A stretch of DNA of 64,000 bases from a virus (IMGVR_UViG_3300024320_000003:62001-126000), one strand, 5' to 3'. Positions 37,245 through 46,169 are shown, counted from the first letter of the stretch. A program made the numbers and translations. The notes: generated from the letters alone by a model not told the origin.

Positions 37245-40200
37245 ATGAGCACTAAAAAAACATTCGAAAGCTTTGTAAATTCAATGAACGAAAACGTTGA
37301 TTTATATAAAGTATACAAAAAGGTTTCTGGGAAATATTCCTTGAGAAAGCCTTCTTATTGGGGAGATCTATTTAACCAAAGAGCTTCTATTCCATATAGA
37401 GAATTAACTAAATATGATAAAGAATTACATTCCTTAGACGTATACACTACTAAAGAATTAGGATGTCATAACGAATATCCATTACAATCTAACTTTAAAG
37501 TTCAAGTGCCACAGGTATTTGTATTATATTGTAACACTGAATCAGGTGAGCTTGGAGAGTATTATGGAATGAGTATTCTTGTAAATACAGAAGGAGCAAC
37601 ATATCCAAGATATGCATGTGGTATGCCAGATTTCGAACCAGAATTACATAACTTTGTAAATGGAATTCCTGAAAGCTATTTAAACATTGTAACGACTGGT
37701 GCTCAATTGTTACATGAACAGATGATAGTTGAAGGTCAATTTTCATGGCTTACATCCGATACAAACACACAAATAGGTTCTGAAAGACAGAACATGATTA
37801 CAGTATTTATGTATGATAATATGGGTAACAAGTGGACGGAAAAGGATTATGAAGGATATGGTGAATTTGGTGGAATGGATTATTATGATCTTGTTGCTAC
37901 AATGAATGGATATACTGAAGAAGATGTTAAAACAATGAAAGGTTCATTTAAAGAATTAAGACAACTTGGTATTGATTTAGCATTCGGTAAAATAAAGACC
38001 AAAGATAAAAAGAAAAAGACATTATTCCCTGCATTAGTTGAAGATCCAAGATTTAATTGGAAAAGACATGACTTTACTGAAGAAGCAGAATCTGATCCAA
38101 ATCAATCATGGTATCAAGAACCTGAGTATGATGATTATGAAGATGATGACGATTACGAAAACGGATGGTATGAATCAAAGGTTACTGAAGCCAAAAAGCT
38201 TACAATTAAAGATGTTGAAAAGGCATGGGATTTTTCTTATGGTGAAGATTTTGAATATGAATATGGTAGTGTCTATGTTGAAATCATGGGAAAATATAAA
38301 GGTAAAATTACTAAAGATGAATTAGCTAAAATATGGGACGACAAGTATGGTGAAGATTTACAAAGTGAACATGGTGGATTCTTTGATAAGCTAGACGAAA
38401 ATTTAAATGAAGCTACTGTAGTAATGGATGCAATAGATCCTAAATCAAAAACACTCAAAAAGCTTTTAAAGAAATATAATGTTAAAATGAAAGTTTTAAC
38501 AATGAACGGCCCTGGTGGCAATTGGCCAGAAGTTGAAATGACAGGTTCAAGAGAAGATTTACAATCAGTATTAGCCGATCCTAATGGATGGGACGATCCT
38601 GAATTAGGAGAATACATTGAAGAATCTAATATATTAGAAGCTAGATCTATTAACAAGATTTCAAAGGAATTTGGAGAAACAGTTAATAAGATGAAAGATA
38701 TTGTAAAGATATACATCGCTGCGGAAGATGGAAGTGATGAGAAAGCAGCAACTAGACAGCAGCTAATAGATTTAACAGCAAAAAAGAAAGCTCTTACAAA
38801 TGAACTAGATGATGCAGTAGCTGGTAAAAACAAAGATGTAAAATTAGTTATCAGTGAGGGTGTTATGTCTGACATTCACCAAATGATAGGTAATCACAAA
38901 TCATTTGATACTTTTCAGAAAGAATTCTTTAAAGAATACGGACATAAGAAAGTAATGAAGAAAACTCCAGAGTTTTTAGAATGGTTAAAGGCACTATATA
39001 ATGATTTTGAATATACGTCAGGTGAAGCTGTTGAAGAAAGGTATACTAAAAAGTCATTATTAAAAAAATTAGGAGATGCAGATGATGCAATGATTCAAAC
39101 CGGAAACGGAAAAGAATATATCATTTATAATCCTGATTCTAATAACGATGACAATGCTGCAATGTGGCATGATAAATCAGTATTTGCACTAGATCAAGAC
39201 GGTGGAGAGCATGAAATAGCATATAAGGATATAGGGCTAGTAATGGTAGAATCAGCAGTTAATGAAGATGTGTATGCAGACTTAGAAGACACTATTTCTA
39301 ATATGGAATTTGATGCATATCAAAACTTAGCATCTGAATTTGGTATAGATGCTGAAGATCCCAACGAAATGATGGACTTTATTCAAAATGAACTTGACAA
39401 GAAGGGTGCTAAACTCTTAATCAAGAACATTGAAAAAGGAGTTTATGAATCATTAGTTAATGAAAAGGACGACGCCGGTGACCACTTAGATAATCTTGCA
39501 GATTTAGTAGGTAAAGCTAAAGATTTCTTTGCAATCGGTAAAGAATTAAAAGCAGGTAAATACAAATACGACTATAGTGATAGTATGATGCCAATGTATA
39601 CGATAAAAGCAGATGGTTTTAAATTTGCAATACTTAACAAAAGATATGTTGACGGCGGCGATAGAGAAGTTGGAGAGATTGCTATTGGCCTAATGGAATC
39701 AATGGTTATTGAAGCTAAGGGTTTTAAAAACGATGAAGATTTCGAAGAATTTTTAAAAGAAATCGATGCTATGCCAGAAAGAGCAGTTAGAAAGATAATG
39801 GGTAAAGAATATATCGATACTCCTGGTTTTTATCAAGATGAAAAAGACAATTATGATGATGTAATTGACTTCATGATTTCAAACATGGGTGCAAATATTT
39901 ATCACCAATTAGAACAGTGGTGGGAATTAAACGTAATGAAACCGGGTCTTAGAGAATCTAAAATTCAAATAAAAAGAAGATATACCGATAATCATCCTGC
40001 ACAAACTTCAGGTAGAACTGCTAAAGTCAGAAACGCAATGATCGAGGCATTAGCGGATGGTGTATTAACAGAAGAAGAATTCAATAATATTCTAAAAGAA
40101 AAATCAATCGATAATAAAAGATGGATGAGAAGAAATTCTAAATACTTTACAGTAAGTGAAAATGGAATTGGTCTTTCTAAATTTGGAAAAAGAATATTAA

Positions 40201-40463
40201 CTGGAATTAAACCAGTTGTTAGTTTAACATTAGAATCTTTTATTAACGAAGCTAATTATATTAAATTTAAAGGAAAGAAAGTAGATATTAGTTCATTAGA
40301 AATGGAAGATGTTGATATGAAAGATTATCCAGATTTCACAGATGCATTCTTTAGTTATGGTGAATATTCTAATGGAAAAGAAATGACTGACGAAGAATTA
40401 TCAGATTTCACAGATGATAATCCAGACTTAGCTAATGAATTAGCACATGATTCCTTACATTAA
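37245..40463 (+). CDS. 1072-aa multi-module polyprotein-like protein with up to nine gp21-like sites
   Basis: N-terminus KKTFESFVNSMNE resembles a T4 capsid-targeting leader. Candidate sites, each a hydrophobic-x-Glu: VTE-A (313-316), LNE-A (387-390), ILE-A (463-466), ISE-G (536-539), VNE-D (672-675), VNE-K (738-741), VIE-A (821-824), INE-A (1000-1003). Several are preceded by Y/M/L-E-S. The pieces between them are 60-300 aa and look like separate small domains. One (316-389) is an imperfect tandem duplication (KAWDFSYGEDF and KIWDDKYGEDL, 36 residues apart). Another (about 940-1000) has KRWMRRNSKYF, a basic winged-helix-like string. I recognise no enzyme. I infer a prohead-packaged polyprotein delivering several host-directed factors. 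Confidence 0.55.
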   Translation: MSTKKTFESFVNSMNENVDLYKVYKKVSGKYSLRKPSYWGDLFNQRASIPYRELTKYDKELHSLDVYTTKELGCHNEYPLQSNFKVQVPQVFVLYCNTESGELGEYYGMSILVNTEGATYPRYACGMPDFEPELHNFVNGIPESYLNIVTTGAQLLHEQMIVEGQFSWLTSDTNTQIGSERQNMITVFMYDNMGNKWTEKDYEGYGEFGGMDYYDLVATMNGYTEEDVKTMKGSFKELRQLGIDLAFGKIKTKDKKKKTLFPALVEDPRFNWKRHDFTEEAESDPNQSWYQEPEYDDYEDDDDYENGWYESKVTEAKKLTIKDVEKAWDFSYGEDFEYEYGSVYVEIMGKYKGKITKDELAKIWDDKYGEDLQSEHGGFFDKLDENLNEATVVMDAIDPKSKTLKKLLKKYNVKMKVLTMNGPGGNWPEVEMTGSREDLQSVLADPNGWDDPELGEYIEESNILEARSINKISKEFGETVNKMKDIVKIYIAAEDGSDEKAATRQQLIDLTAKKKALTNELDDAVAGKNKDVKLVISEGVMSDIHQMIGNHKSFDTFQKEFFKEYGHKKVMKKTPEFLEWLKALYNDFEYTSGEAVEERYTKKSLLKKLGDADDAMIQTGNGKEYIIYNPDSNNDDNAAMWHDKSVFALDQDGGEHEIAYKDIGLVMVESAVNEDVYADLEDTISNMEFDAYQNLASEFGIDAEDPNEMMDFIQNELDKKGAKLLIKNIEKGVYESLVNEKDDAGDHLDNLADLVGKAKDFFAIGKELKAGKYKYDYSDSMMPMYTIKADGFKFAILNKRYVDGGDREVGEIAIGLMESMVIEAKGFKNDEDFEEFLKEIDAMPERAVRKIMGKEYIDTPGFYQDEKDNYDDVIDFMISNMGANIYHQLEQWWELNVMKPGLRESKIQIKRRYTDNHPAQTSGRTAKVRNAMIEALADGVLTEEEFNNILKEKSIDNKRWMRRNSKYFTVSENGIGLSKFGKRILTGIKPVVSLTLESFINEANYIKFKGKKVDISSLEMEDVDMKDYPDFTDAFFSYGEYSNGKEMTDEELSDFTDDNPDLANELAHDSLH

Positions 40464-40465
40464 AA

Positions 40466-40473
40466 GATATATA
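40466..40473 (+). promoter_or_regulatory. Candidate late promoter box GATATATA
   Basis: TAAAAGATATATACT, 32 bp upstream of the ATG of the 444-aa internal-type protein; same extended context as the copy at 18010. Confidence 0.5.
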
Positions 40474-40497
40474 CTATTATAAACAAAACAATATAAA

Positions 40498-41832
40498 ATG
40501 AAACTATATACTAACTTCGATAATTTTATCAATGAAGCAAAGGTTATGAAGCAGAAAGATACTGCTAAAATAGCAAAAAAATTAGCAGCTGCTCTTTCAA
40601 AAGCAGACGGAAAAGAATTCACAATTTCTAAAAATTCATTAGATTCCGGTGGTTTTGATCTAGATATGGATGGAGACGAATATGCAGGAGGAACTTATTT
40701 TATTGGTGATGCTGGTGAAATAGTAAACGCAGCAACACATAATGATGTATATGGTCACATGGACGATAGCGAAGCTGAATTAGTTAAAACAATTAAAAAG
40801 GGTAAATTTGCAAAATACAGAGCAACTGAATCTTTAGAACTTAATGAAGCTCTAGCTTCTTCCAAGTTAAGAGGATTAATAGACATCAAAAAAGGTGGTA
40901 AGGAATTAATTAAAGGTATATACGGTCTTGCTAAAGTAGCACTAGATAAAGTTACCGATGATATGATAATTTCTAATAGCAACCCAGTTGAAGTTTATAA
41001 GAAAGCAAAAACATTCGGAAACGTAATTGTATTTTGGATTTCTAGAAATGAAAAAGAAAATGAATATGCTCCTTCTTCCGGAAGATATGTTGAAATGATT
41101 CCTGGAAATTGTTTATTAGCTGTTTCTAATGGAAAAAATGAAATGTTTCAGAACGATTCAATATGGAATAGAAACAGCGACACAATAGGTGGTAAGAAAA
41201 ACACAAGAAGACTTAAGAACATGGGTAAATACCCTGGATCTAAAGATACTGTCGGTGTTAACAAATCACACAACCAATATAGTGGAACGGGATTAGGTAA
41301 CATTAAAAGAATTGCGGAAATGTCTGACGAATGTTACATTATTAATTTAGACACATTAAGAGCTTCTTTATCTACCGATGATAAGACATCTGCAAGAGCA
41401 GAGGCAAAATCTGGAGCTACTGCACTTACAAACCCTAAGAAAATCAAAGAGGATAACTTAACAAGGTATAACGATATTCTTGCGAAGAAAGCTGATAACC
41501 CAGATAAAATAGACAAGAAAGTTAAAGAAATTATCGAAGATGCACACCAATTCTTAATGGCTGGTTTAGCTAAAAAAGAATTAGGAAACTATAACGAATT
41601 AACAATAGGAAAAGACCCTAAAGGAAGAGAAATTAGACCTAGAGATTTAACCAATTATATTGCAAATATATTGTCAGATTATCAAGGATATGTTTCAGCA
41701 TACGTTAATATGAAAACTGAAGAAGAAAAATTCGGTTCATCAAGTTCTTGGTATATGAGAGATGCTAAGCGTAAAGCACTAGAGCTTAAGCAAAGAATGG
41801 CTAAATGGGATAATAAAAACATAGTTTGGTAA
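40498..41832 (+). CDS. Putative internal protein with INE-A leader and second LNE-A site
   Basis: 444 aa. It begins MKLYTNFDNFINEA, matching the T4 internal-protein leader pattern (MKTYQEFIAEA): I11-N-E13/A14. A second string, ESLELNE-A (111-118), separates a ~100-residue module (14-117, with DLDMDGDEYAGGTYFI) from a 327-residue C-terminal domain. That domain is rich in Lys, Asn and Tyr and has GLIDIKKGGKELIKGIYG near its start; I do not recognise it. It is preceded by a late-promoter-like box and followed one base after its stop by the next such gene. Confidence 0.55.
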   Translation: MKLYTNFDNFINEAKVMKQKDTAKIAKKLAAALSKADGKEFTISKNSLDSGGFDLDMDGDEYAGGTYFIGDAGEIVNAATHNDVYGHMDDSEAELVKTIKKGKFAKYRATESLELNEALASSKLRGLIDIKKGGKELIKGIYGLAKVALDKVTDDMIISNSNPVEVYKKAKTFGNVIVFWISRNEKENEYAPSSGRYVEMIPGNCLLAVSNGKNEMFQNDSIWNRNSDTIGGKKNTRRLKNMGKYPGSKDTVGVNKSHNQYSGTGLGNIKRIAEMSDECYIINLDTLRASLSTDDKTSARAEAKSGATALTNPKKIKEDNLTRYNDILAKKADNPDKIDKKVKEIIEDAHQFLMAGLAKKELGNYNELTIGKDPKGREIRPRDLTNYIANILSDYQGYVSAYVNMKTEEEKFGSSSSWYMRDAKRKALELKQRMAKWDNKNIVW

Positions 41833-41833
41833 A

Positions 41834-42151
41834 ATGAAAAAAGTAAAATTATTTGAACAATACATTAATGAATCAGCTATCGATTTATTAGCAGATGAAA
41901 TAGAAGATGCAAAAGCATTTGATGCGTTTTCAGATGGACAATCAGTTCAAGCAAGATCTACTAAAAAAACATGGGACGATGGTGTTCCAGTTTTAAAGTA
42001 TATTGCTAGAGCTCCAAAAAAATCTGTTAAATTACCTAAGAAATTTAAAGTAGTAGACGACACTAAATATGGATGGTGGTATTTACAAGTATCAGGAGTA
42101 TGGTATGGCATCGAACAAGATGATTATGGAACTCCACCATTTGAATATTAA
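41834..42151 (+). CDS. Small putative internal protein with INE-S leader
   Basis: 105 aa. MKKVKLFEQYINES matches the capsid-targeting pattern, with I11-N-E13 followed by Ser14. The rest is a basic linker and a small Trp/Tyr-rich beta domain (KYGWWYLQVSGVWYGIEQD). Its size recalls T4 internal proteins such as IPI. Function unknown. It lies one base after the 444-aa gene and three bases before the 623-aa one. Confidence 0.5.
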   Translation: MKKVKLFEQYINESAIDLLADEIEDAKAFDAFSDGQSVQARSTKKTWDDGVPVLKYIARAPKKSVKLPKKFKVVDDTKYGWWYLQVSGVWYGIEQDDYGTPPFEY

Positions 42152-42154
42152 GAT

Positions 42155-44026
42155 ATGGAATTAAACGAAAACGAAAACTTATCACTTGGCGATATGGCCG
42201 GAATGGGAGAAGTCTCTTTACCATCTGAAACATCAGTTGGATCAGGGGATATTCCAGCCGGAAAAGGAGATGCCGAAGAAGAGTATAAGAAGAAGAGAAA
42301 TAAAAAGAAACAACGCGAAATGAAAAACATTATATCATTTGAATCTTTCGGATCACTTGATGAAGGTAAAACAATATCTTCTTCTAAAATATCTATGATG
42401 GGTGCAAGAGTTCTTAATAAAATTAGCATCGGTACTATATTTGATACAGAAGATGGAAACTATGAAATTACGGATTATGGCCGACAGGCAAATGCATTTA
42501 AAGAATTTGAAGCAGAACATAATGGTAAAAAAGTAAAGGTAAAATTAACTGCAATGTATGGTGTTAAGTTAGAAGTAACTGACGATGTACGCAGCGCTAG
42601 ATTTAATAAAGAAGTAAAGCTAAATTCTATTATTTTAGAATCGGTTAATGAAGGTAAGTTTGACGGTATTGCAGATTTAGTAAAATCTTTACATTTTGAA
42701 ATGGATCCTAAAACTGCCGAAGAAAAGAAGATTGAAATAGGTTACAGACAAGGAGAAGTAACAAAGCGTAAACAAATTGAAGGTGGTAATTATTCACTAA
42801 GAAGATTCAGAAAAGAAATTAAATATTGGGACGGTAATAAAAGAGATCAAGAATGGGCAGAAGGCGTATTTGCTGGTCCAGACCATTATAATACTGTAAA
42901 GTCAACATTAGGAGCTGGTCCTCATAAGAAAGCTGTTAAGAAAGTAAGATGGACTCAAAGGAAATATGACCAATGGTTAGAAGACGTTGCATCAAACGAC
43001 GGTTGGAAGAATGCCTATGATATGGCACAAAACGCCCAATTCGAACCAGGTCTTATTGATTGGGTTGAGAAAAACTTTAGAGGTGATGATCCAATGCAAA
43101 GAATCCAATGGGATATTGAAGCATTTGCAGAATCAACATCCACTAAACTGACTCATTTAAAATCTATTAATGAAGATGTTATTTTAGATAAAGAAACAGA
43201 TGATGAAATATTCGATTCAGAAACATACTATACAATAAGTAAGGTTTTAGCTATTGCTAGAAAATCTAAAGAATGTAAAGAAGCATACAAAAGAGAATCT
43301 AACTTCGGTAATGGTTTACAAATGGCTGAACGTTTAAAAAAGGAATTTCCAAAAATTCAATTCAAATGTAGAGTTTATAGATCAGAATGGAATTATGGAG
43401 GTAACTTATGTTTGAGCATTGAGCTTCGAGGAAAATCATGGAAACATGAAGTATTTAAGTTTCAGTCTAACAACTCAACGCGTAAACCTAATTATTCATT
43501 TGCAAAATTATTCAATGGAACCAAAAAAGTATCAACTGGAAAGGTAGAAGATGATTGGGGTATGGGAACTGTACATGGTTCTTATCAATCTATTTCTAGC
43601 TTTGATAAATTTATGGATGATGTAGTTGGAGTTTTCAAAGATTACAAAAGAGTAAACGGAGTAGAATTTGACATGAAAACTATCCTAGCAGGTTTTAAAG
43701 CTAATGATAAAATATTAGCCGAATGGACTAGATTAAAGCCAAGAATCGAAAAGCAATATGACATCGCAAAGGCAAGCGGAAGAAAAGCACATAGAAGAAT
43801 AGAATTAAGAATGCCTTATATTAGAACGGCTGAAAAGAAAGTTTATTATAAGACTGACGAGCCAAGAGAATTAAGACATCCTGATGAATATGGAGAAAGC
43901 GCTTATAATATTATAGATGGAAGAGATTACGCTAAGTACGAAGCTGCTCAAGCTAAGGTTTCAGATATGATTGAAAAGTTTTGTAAGAAACATAACTTTG
44001 AATTTGTATGGGCTGCTAGCTGGTAA
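42155..44026 (+). CDS. Putative internal multi-module protein, 623 aa
   Basis: The N-terminal 55 residues are an acidic Gly/Ser-rich segment (LGDMAGMGEVSLPSE, VGSGDIPAGKGDAEEE) ending in a Lys/Arg-rich helix. A second leader-like start follows at Met56: MKNIISFESFGSLDE-G (56-71). Further sites: ESVNE-G (162-167) and KSINE-D (336-341). The modules between these are 95-285 aa; the last (341-623) contains basic stretches (RRIELRMPYIRTAEKK) and ends CKKHNFEFVWAASW. No enzyme motif recognised. Met56 could be the true start of the internal protein, with residues 1-55 as an extension. A strong terminator lies downstream. Confidence 0.5.
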   Translation: MELNENENLSLGDMAGMGEVSLPSETSVGSGDIPAGKGDAEEEYKKKRNKKKQREMKNIISFESFGSLDEGKTISSSKISMMGARVLNKISIGTIFDTEDGNYEITDYGRQANAFKEFEAEHNGKKVKVKLTAMYGVKLEVTDDVRSARFNKEVKLNSIILESVNEGKFDGIADLVKSLHFEMDPKTAEEKKIEIGYRQGEVTKRKQIEGGNYSLRRFRKEIKYWDGNKRDQEWAEGVFAGPDHYNTVKSTLGAGPHKKAVKKVRWTQRKYDQWLEDVASNDGWKNAYDMAQNAQFEPGLIDWVEKNFRGDDPMQRIQWDIEAFAESTSTKLTHLKSINEDVILDKETDDEIFDSETYYTISKVLAIARKSKECKEAYKRESNFGNGLQMAERLKKEFPKIQFKCRVYRSEWNYGGNLCLSIELRGKSWKHEVFKFQSNNSTRKPNYSFAKLFNGTKKVSTGKVEDDWGMGTVHGSYQSISSFDKFMDDVVGVFKDYKRVNGVEFDMKTILAGFKANDKILAEWTRLKPRIEKQYDIAKASGRKAHRRIELRMPYIRTAEKKVYYKTDEPRELRHPDEYGESAYNIIDGRDYAKYEAAQAKVSDMIEKFCKKHNFEFVWAASW

Positions 44027-44053
44027 TCTTTAAAATATTTAAACAATTTAAGA

Positions 44054-44082
44054 ATGCTCTGTATAACTACAGAGCATTTTTT
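44054..44082 (+). terminator. Rho-independent terminator
   Basis: A perfect 10-bp stem, ATGCTCTGTA (44054-44063) with TACAGAGCAT (44068-44077), closes a TAAC loop and runs into TTTTT. It separates the internal-protein block from the metabolic cassette. Confidence 0.85.
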
Positions 44083-44093
44083 ATTAATAGAGT

Positions 44094-44486
44094 ATGGACA
44101 AGATGAGATTCGCATTAATTGCGCACGATAACAAAAAAGCAGACATGGTAGCATTTGTATCTAAGAGATTAGATTTCTTTAACAGTGATGCAGTAGACAT
44201 AGTTACCACAGGAACTACGGGGAAAAAGGTAGAGCATGCTGGAATTGATAGAGTTTCTACTGTTCAAAGTGGTCCTCTAGGTGGAGATGCTGAAATAGCG
44301 GCAATGGTAGTTAGAGGAGAAATCACAGGCGTAATATTCATGAGAGACCCTCTAGATAAACATCCACATGATGTAGATATATCAATGCTAATGAGACTTT
44401 GCGATGTCCATGACATCCCCTTGGCTACCAACTACAGCACTGCAAGTATTCTTATCAAGTGGTATAGATCTAAATATAAAATATAA
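44094..44486 (+). CDS. mgsA: Methylglyoxal synthase
   Basis: 130 aa (bacterial MgsA is about 150). It converts dihydroxyacetone phosphate to methylglyoxal and phosphate. The catalytic landmarks are all present: ALIAHDNKK with His11/Asp12, the TGTTG phosphate loop (39-43), SGPLGGD with Asp65 (E. coli Asp71), DPL with Asp85, and HPHDVD with His92 and Asp95 (E. coli His98/Asp101). CDVHDIPLATN follows, as in bacterial enzymes. Only the C-terminal tail is short. It starts 12 bp after a terminator and leads a cassette with a nucleotidyltransferase and a nucleotide-sugar dehydratase, so a metabolic role in infection is likely. Probably acquired from a bacterium. Confidence 0.9.
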   Translation: MDKMRFALIAHDNKKADMVAFVSKRLDFFNSDAVDIVTTGTTGKKVEHAGIDRVSTVQSGPLGGDAEIAAMVVRGEITGVIFMRDPLDKHPHDVDISMLMRLCDVHDIPLATNYSTASILIKWYRSKYKI

Positions 44487-44516
44487 ACAATTTAGTTTTT
44501 TTAAGTATAATACAAT

Positions 44517-44762
44517 ATGGATAACATTATCTTCAGACCCGAAAACTTTAACACATGGTCAATTCAAGCGATAGAGAAAATCGAAACTGTGATTGATTCA
44601 TGTTCTAGTCTTTCCCATCTAGATGGAGCTAGAAAATTAGTTGATAACTTTACTATCATCACTGCACTTGAAGAAGATGATGAAAAATCTATTGAAATAA
44701 TTATTCACCAGTTGTGGCTCAGAATTAAGTTACAAGAAAATAAAATAAATGGATCAAAATAA
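44517..44762 (+). CDS. Small acidic helical protein, unknown
   Basis: 81 aa, helical (STWSIQAIEK-like N-terminus, then ALEEDDEKSIEIIIHQLW). It overlaps the following nucleotidyltransferase by 14 bp, so it is translated from the same message. A GTATAATAC string 12 bp before the ATG is too close to be its own promoter. No family recognised. Confidence 0.5.
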   Translation: MDNIIFRPENFNTWSIQAIEKIETVIDSCSSLSHLDGARKLVDNFTIITALEEDDEKSIEIIIHQLWLRIKLQENKINGSK

Positions 44763-45243
44763 AGGTAAAATAGGATTTACAGCAGGGAACTTCGATCTTC
44801 TTCACCCTGGATATATTTACACATTCGAAACAGCAAAAGAACACTGTGATTACTTTATGGTATTTCTGCAAAGAGATCCTTCGGAAACTAGATTTACTAA
44901 ATACAAGCCAGTAATTCCATTATACGAAAGATATAAAACTTTAATGGCTATTAAATACGTAGACGAAGTAGTTACATATCAAACAGAAGAAGATCTTATT
45001 AACTTAATGGAATTTTATAAACCAGATGTTAGAATTTTAGGAGATGATTACATTGGTAAAAGATTCACAGGAGATCACATGCCAATTGAGGTTATTTATA
45101 CAACTAGATCACATAATTGGTCTACGACAAGAATTAAAGATTTAATAACTAAGCAAACCATCTTACAGAATCCTTCTATTATAGAAGAAAACGTAAAGTC
45201 ATTAACAGCTGATGAAGCGGCTAAAATAATTAATAACAAATGA
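44749..45243 (+). CDS. TagD/RfaE-like nucleotidyltransferase
   Basis: 164 aa. HUP-type cytidylyltransferase: GFTAGNFDLLHPGYIYTFE holds the H-x-G-H motif with the second His replaced by Tyr (His19-Pro-Gly-Tyr22). VRILGDDYIGK is the conserved strand of glycerol-3-phosphate cytidylyltransferases, and RSHNWSTTRIK is a variant of the terminal R-T-x-G-I-S-T-T motif. Likely joins a phosphorylated small molecule or sugar to a nucleotide. It is flanked by MgsA upstream and RmlB downstream, overlapping the latter by 4 bp. Whether the Tyr variant keeps full activity is uncertain. Confidence 0.75.
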   Translation: MDQNKGKIGFTAGNFDLLHPGYIYTFETAKEHCDYFMVFLQRDPSETRFTKYKPVIPLYERYKTLMAIKYVDEVVTYQTEEDLINLMEFYKPDVRILGDDYIGKRFTGDHMPIEVIYTTRSHNWSTTRIKDLITKQTILQNPSIIEENVKSLTADEAAKIINNK

Positions 45244-46169
45244 GAATAATAGTAACTGGTGGATTTGGATTTATAGGATCTGAATTTGTAAACACGATTG
45301 GTAGAAAAAACCCAACAGCAGAAATTGTAGTAGTTGATAAAATGACTTATGCTGCAAATCCAAATAACATTAAAACTAAAGTAACATTAATTCAGAAAGA
45401 TATTTGCGAAGTAACAGTAGAAGATCTAGGAGAATATGATTTCCTTGTTCACTTCGCAGCTGAGAGTCATGTAGATAATTCTATTAAAGACGGAAGACCT
45501 TTCGTTAGAACAAACGTTGAAGGAACGTTCAATCTTTTAGAGTGTGCTAGACAAAACCCTAATCTTAGAAAATTTATTCATATTTCTACAGATGAAGTTT
45601 ACGGCGACATGGACGACATTAGTAAGGACGTAGTAGCGGATGAAGAATTTCCGCTAGTAGCTTCTTCTTATTATTCGGCGACTAAAGCATCATCAGACAT
45701 GCTAGTCCTTTCAGCTAACAGAACATTTGATCTTCCATATATTATTACCAGAACATGTAACAATTATGGTGCTCATCAACATAAAGAAAAATTTATCCCA
45801 ACTATCATGCGCTCTATTAAAGAAGGAAAGAAAATTCCTGTTTATGGAGATGGAAAGCAAGTTAGAGAATGGATGGACGTAACAGACAACACTTTAGTTA
45901 TTTATAACTTAATGATGTCAGACCGAATTAACGAAGTATTTAATATTGGTTCAGAGGAAAGATACACTAATTTAGAAGTTATTGAAATGATAGGAAACAT
46001 CATGGGCAAAACTCCTGAATTTGAATTTGTAGCAGACCGTCTAGGACATGATAGAAGATACGCACTTAATAGCTCAAAGGTAAATGCTATTTTAGGAGAA
46101 ATGATCCCTTTATCCTTTGAAGAATTTTTAAAAGAAGAAACATTTAAACTACTAGAAACTCAATTATGA
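45240..46169 (+). CDS. rfbB: dTDP-glucose 4,6-dehydratase-like SDR enzyme
   Basis: 309 aa (bacterial RmlB about 330-355). An extended short-chain dehydrogenase with NAD-binding GGFGFIG (7-13), FAAESHVDNS, HISTDEVYGDM (the RmlB STDEVYG signature with catalytic Asp/Glu), SYYSATK (Tyr-x-x-x-Lys) and TRTCNNYGAHQHKEKFIP. These favour dTDP-glucose 4,6-dehydratase over other sugar epimerases. It makes the keto-deoxy sugar precursor of deoxysugars; with the neighbouring nucleotidyltransferase it suggests synthesis of a nucleotide sugar for DNA or surface modification. It starts 4 bp inside its upstream neighbour. Confidence 0.85.
   Translation: MRIIVTGGFGFIGSEFVNTIGRKNPTAEIVVVDKMTYAANPNNIKTKVTLIQKDICEVTVEDLGEYDFLVHFAAESHVDNSIKDGRPFVRTNVEGTFNLLECARQNPNLRKFIHISTDEVYGDMDDISKDVVADEEFPLVASSYYSATKASSDMLVLSANRTFDLPYIITRTCNNYGAHQHKEKFIPTIMRSIKEGKKIPVYGDGKQVREWMDVTDNTLVIYNLMMSDRINEVFNIGSEERYTNLEVIEMIGNIMGKTPEFEFVADRLGHDRRYALNSSKVNAILGEMIPLSFEEFLKEETFKLLETQL

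Noticed and set aside
38273-38875. A 200-aa reverse-strand open frame opposite the 1072-aa gene
   Set aside because: It lies wholly inside a well-supported + strand gene, has a Ser/Phe/Leu-rich composition typical of reverse-complement shadows, and no gene-like neighbours on that strand.
44505-44514. GTATAATAC as a promoter for the 81-aa gene
   Set aside because: It is only 12 bp before the ATG, so transcription would begin past the start codon; the gene can be read from the mgsA transcript.
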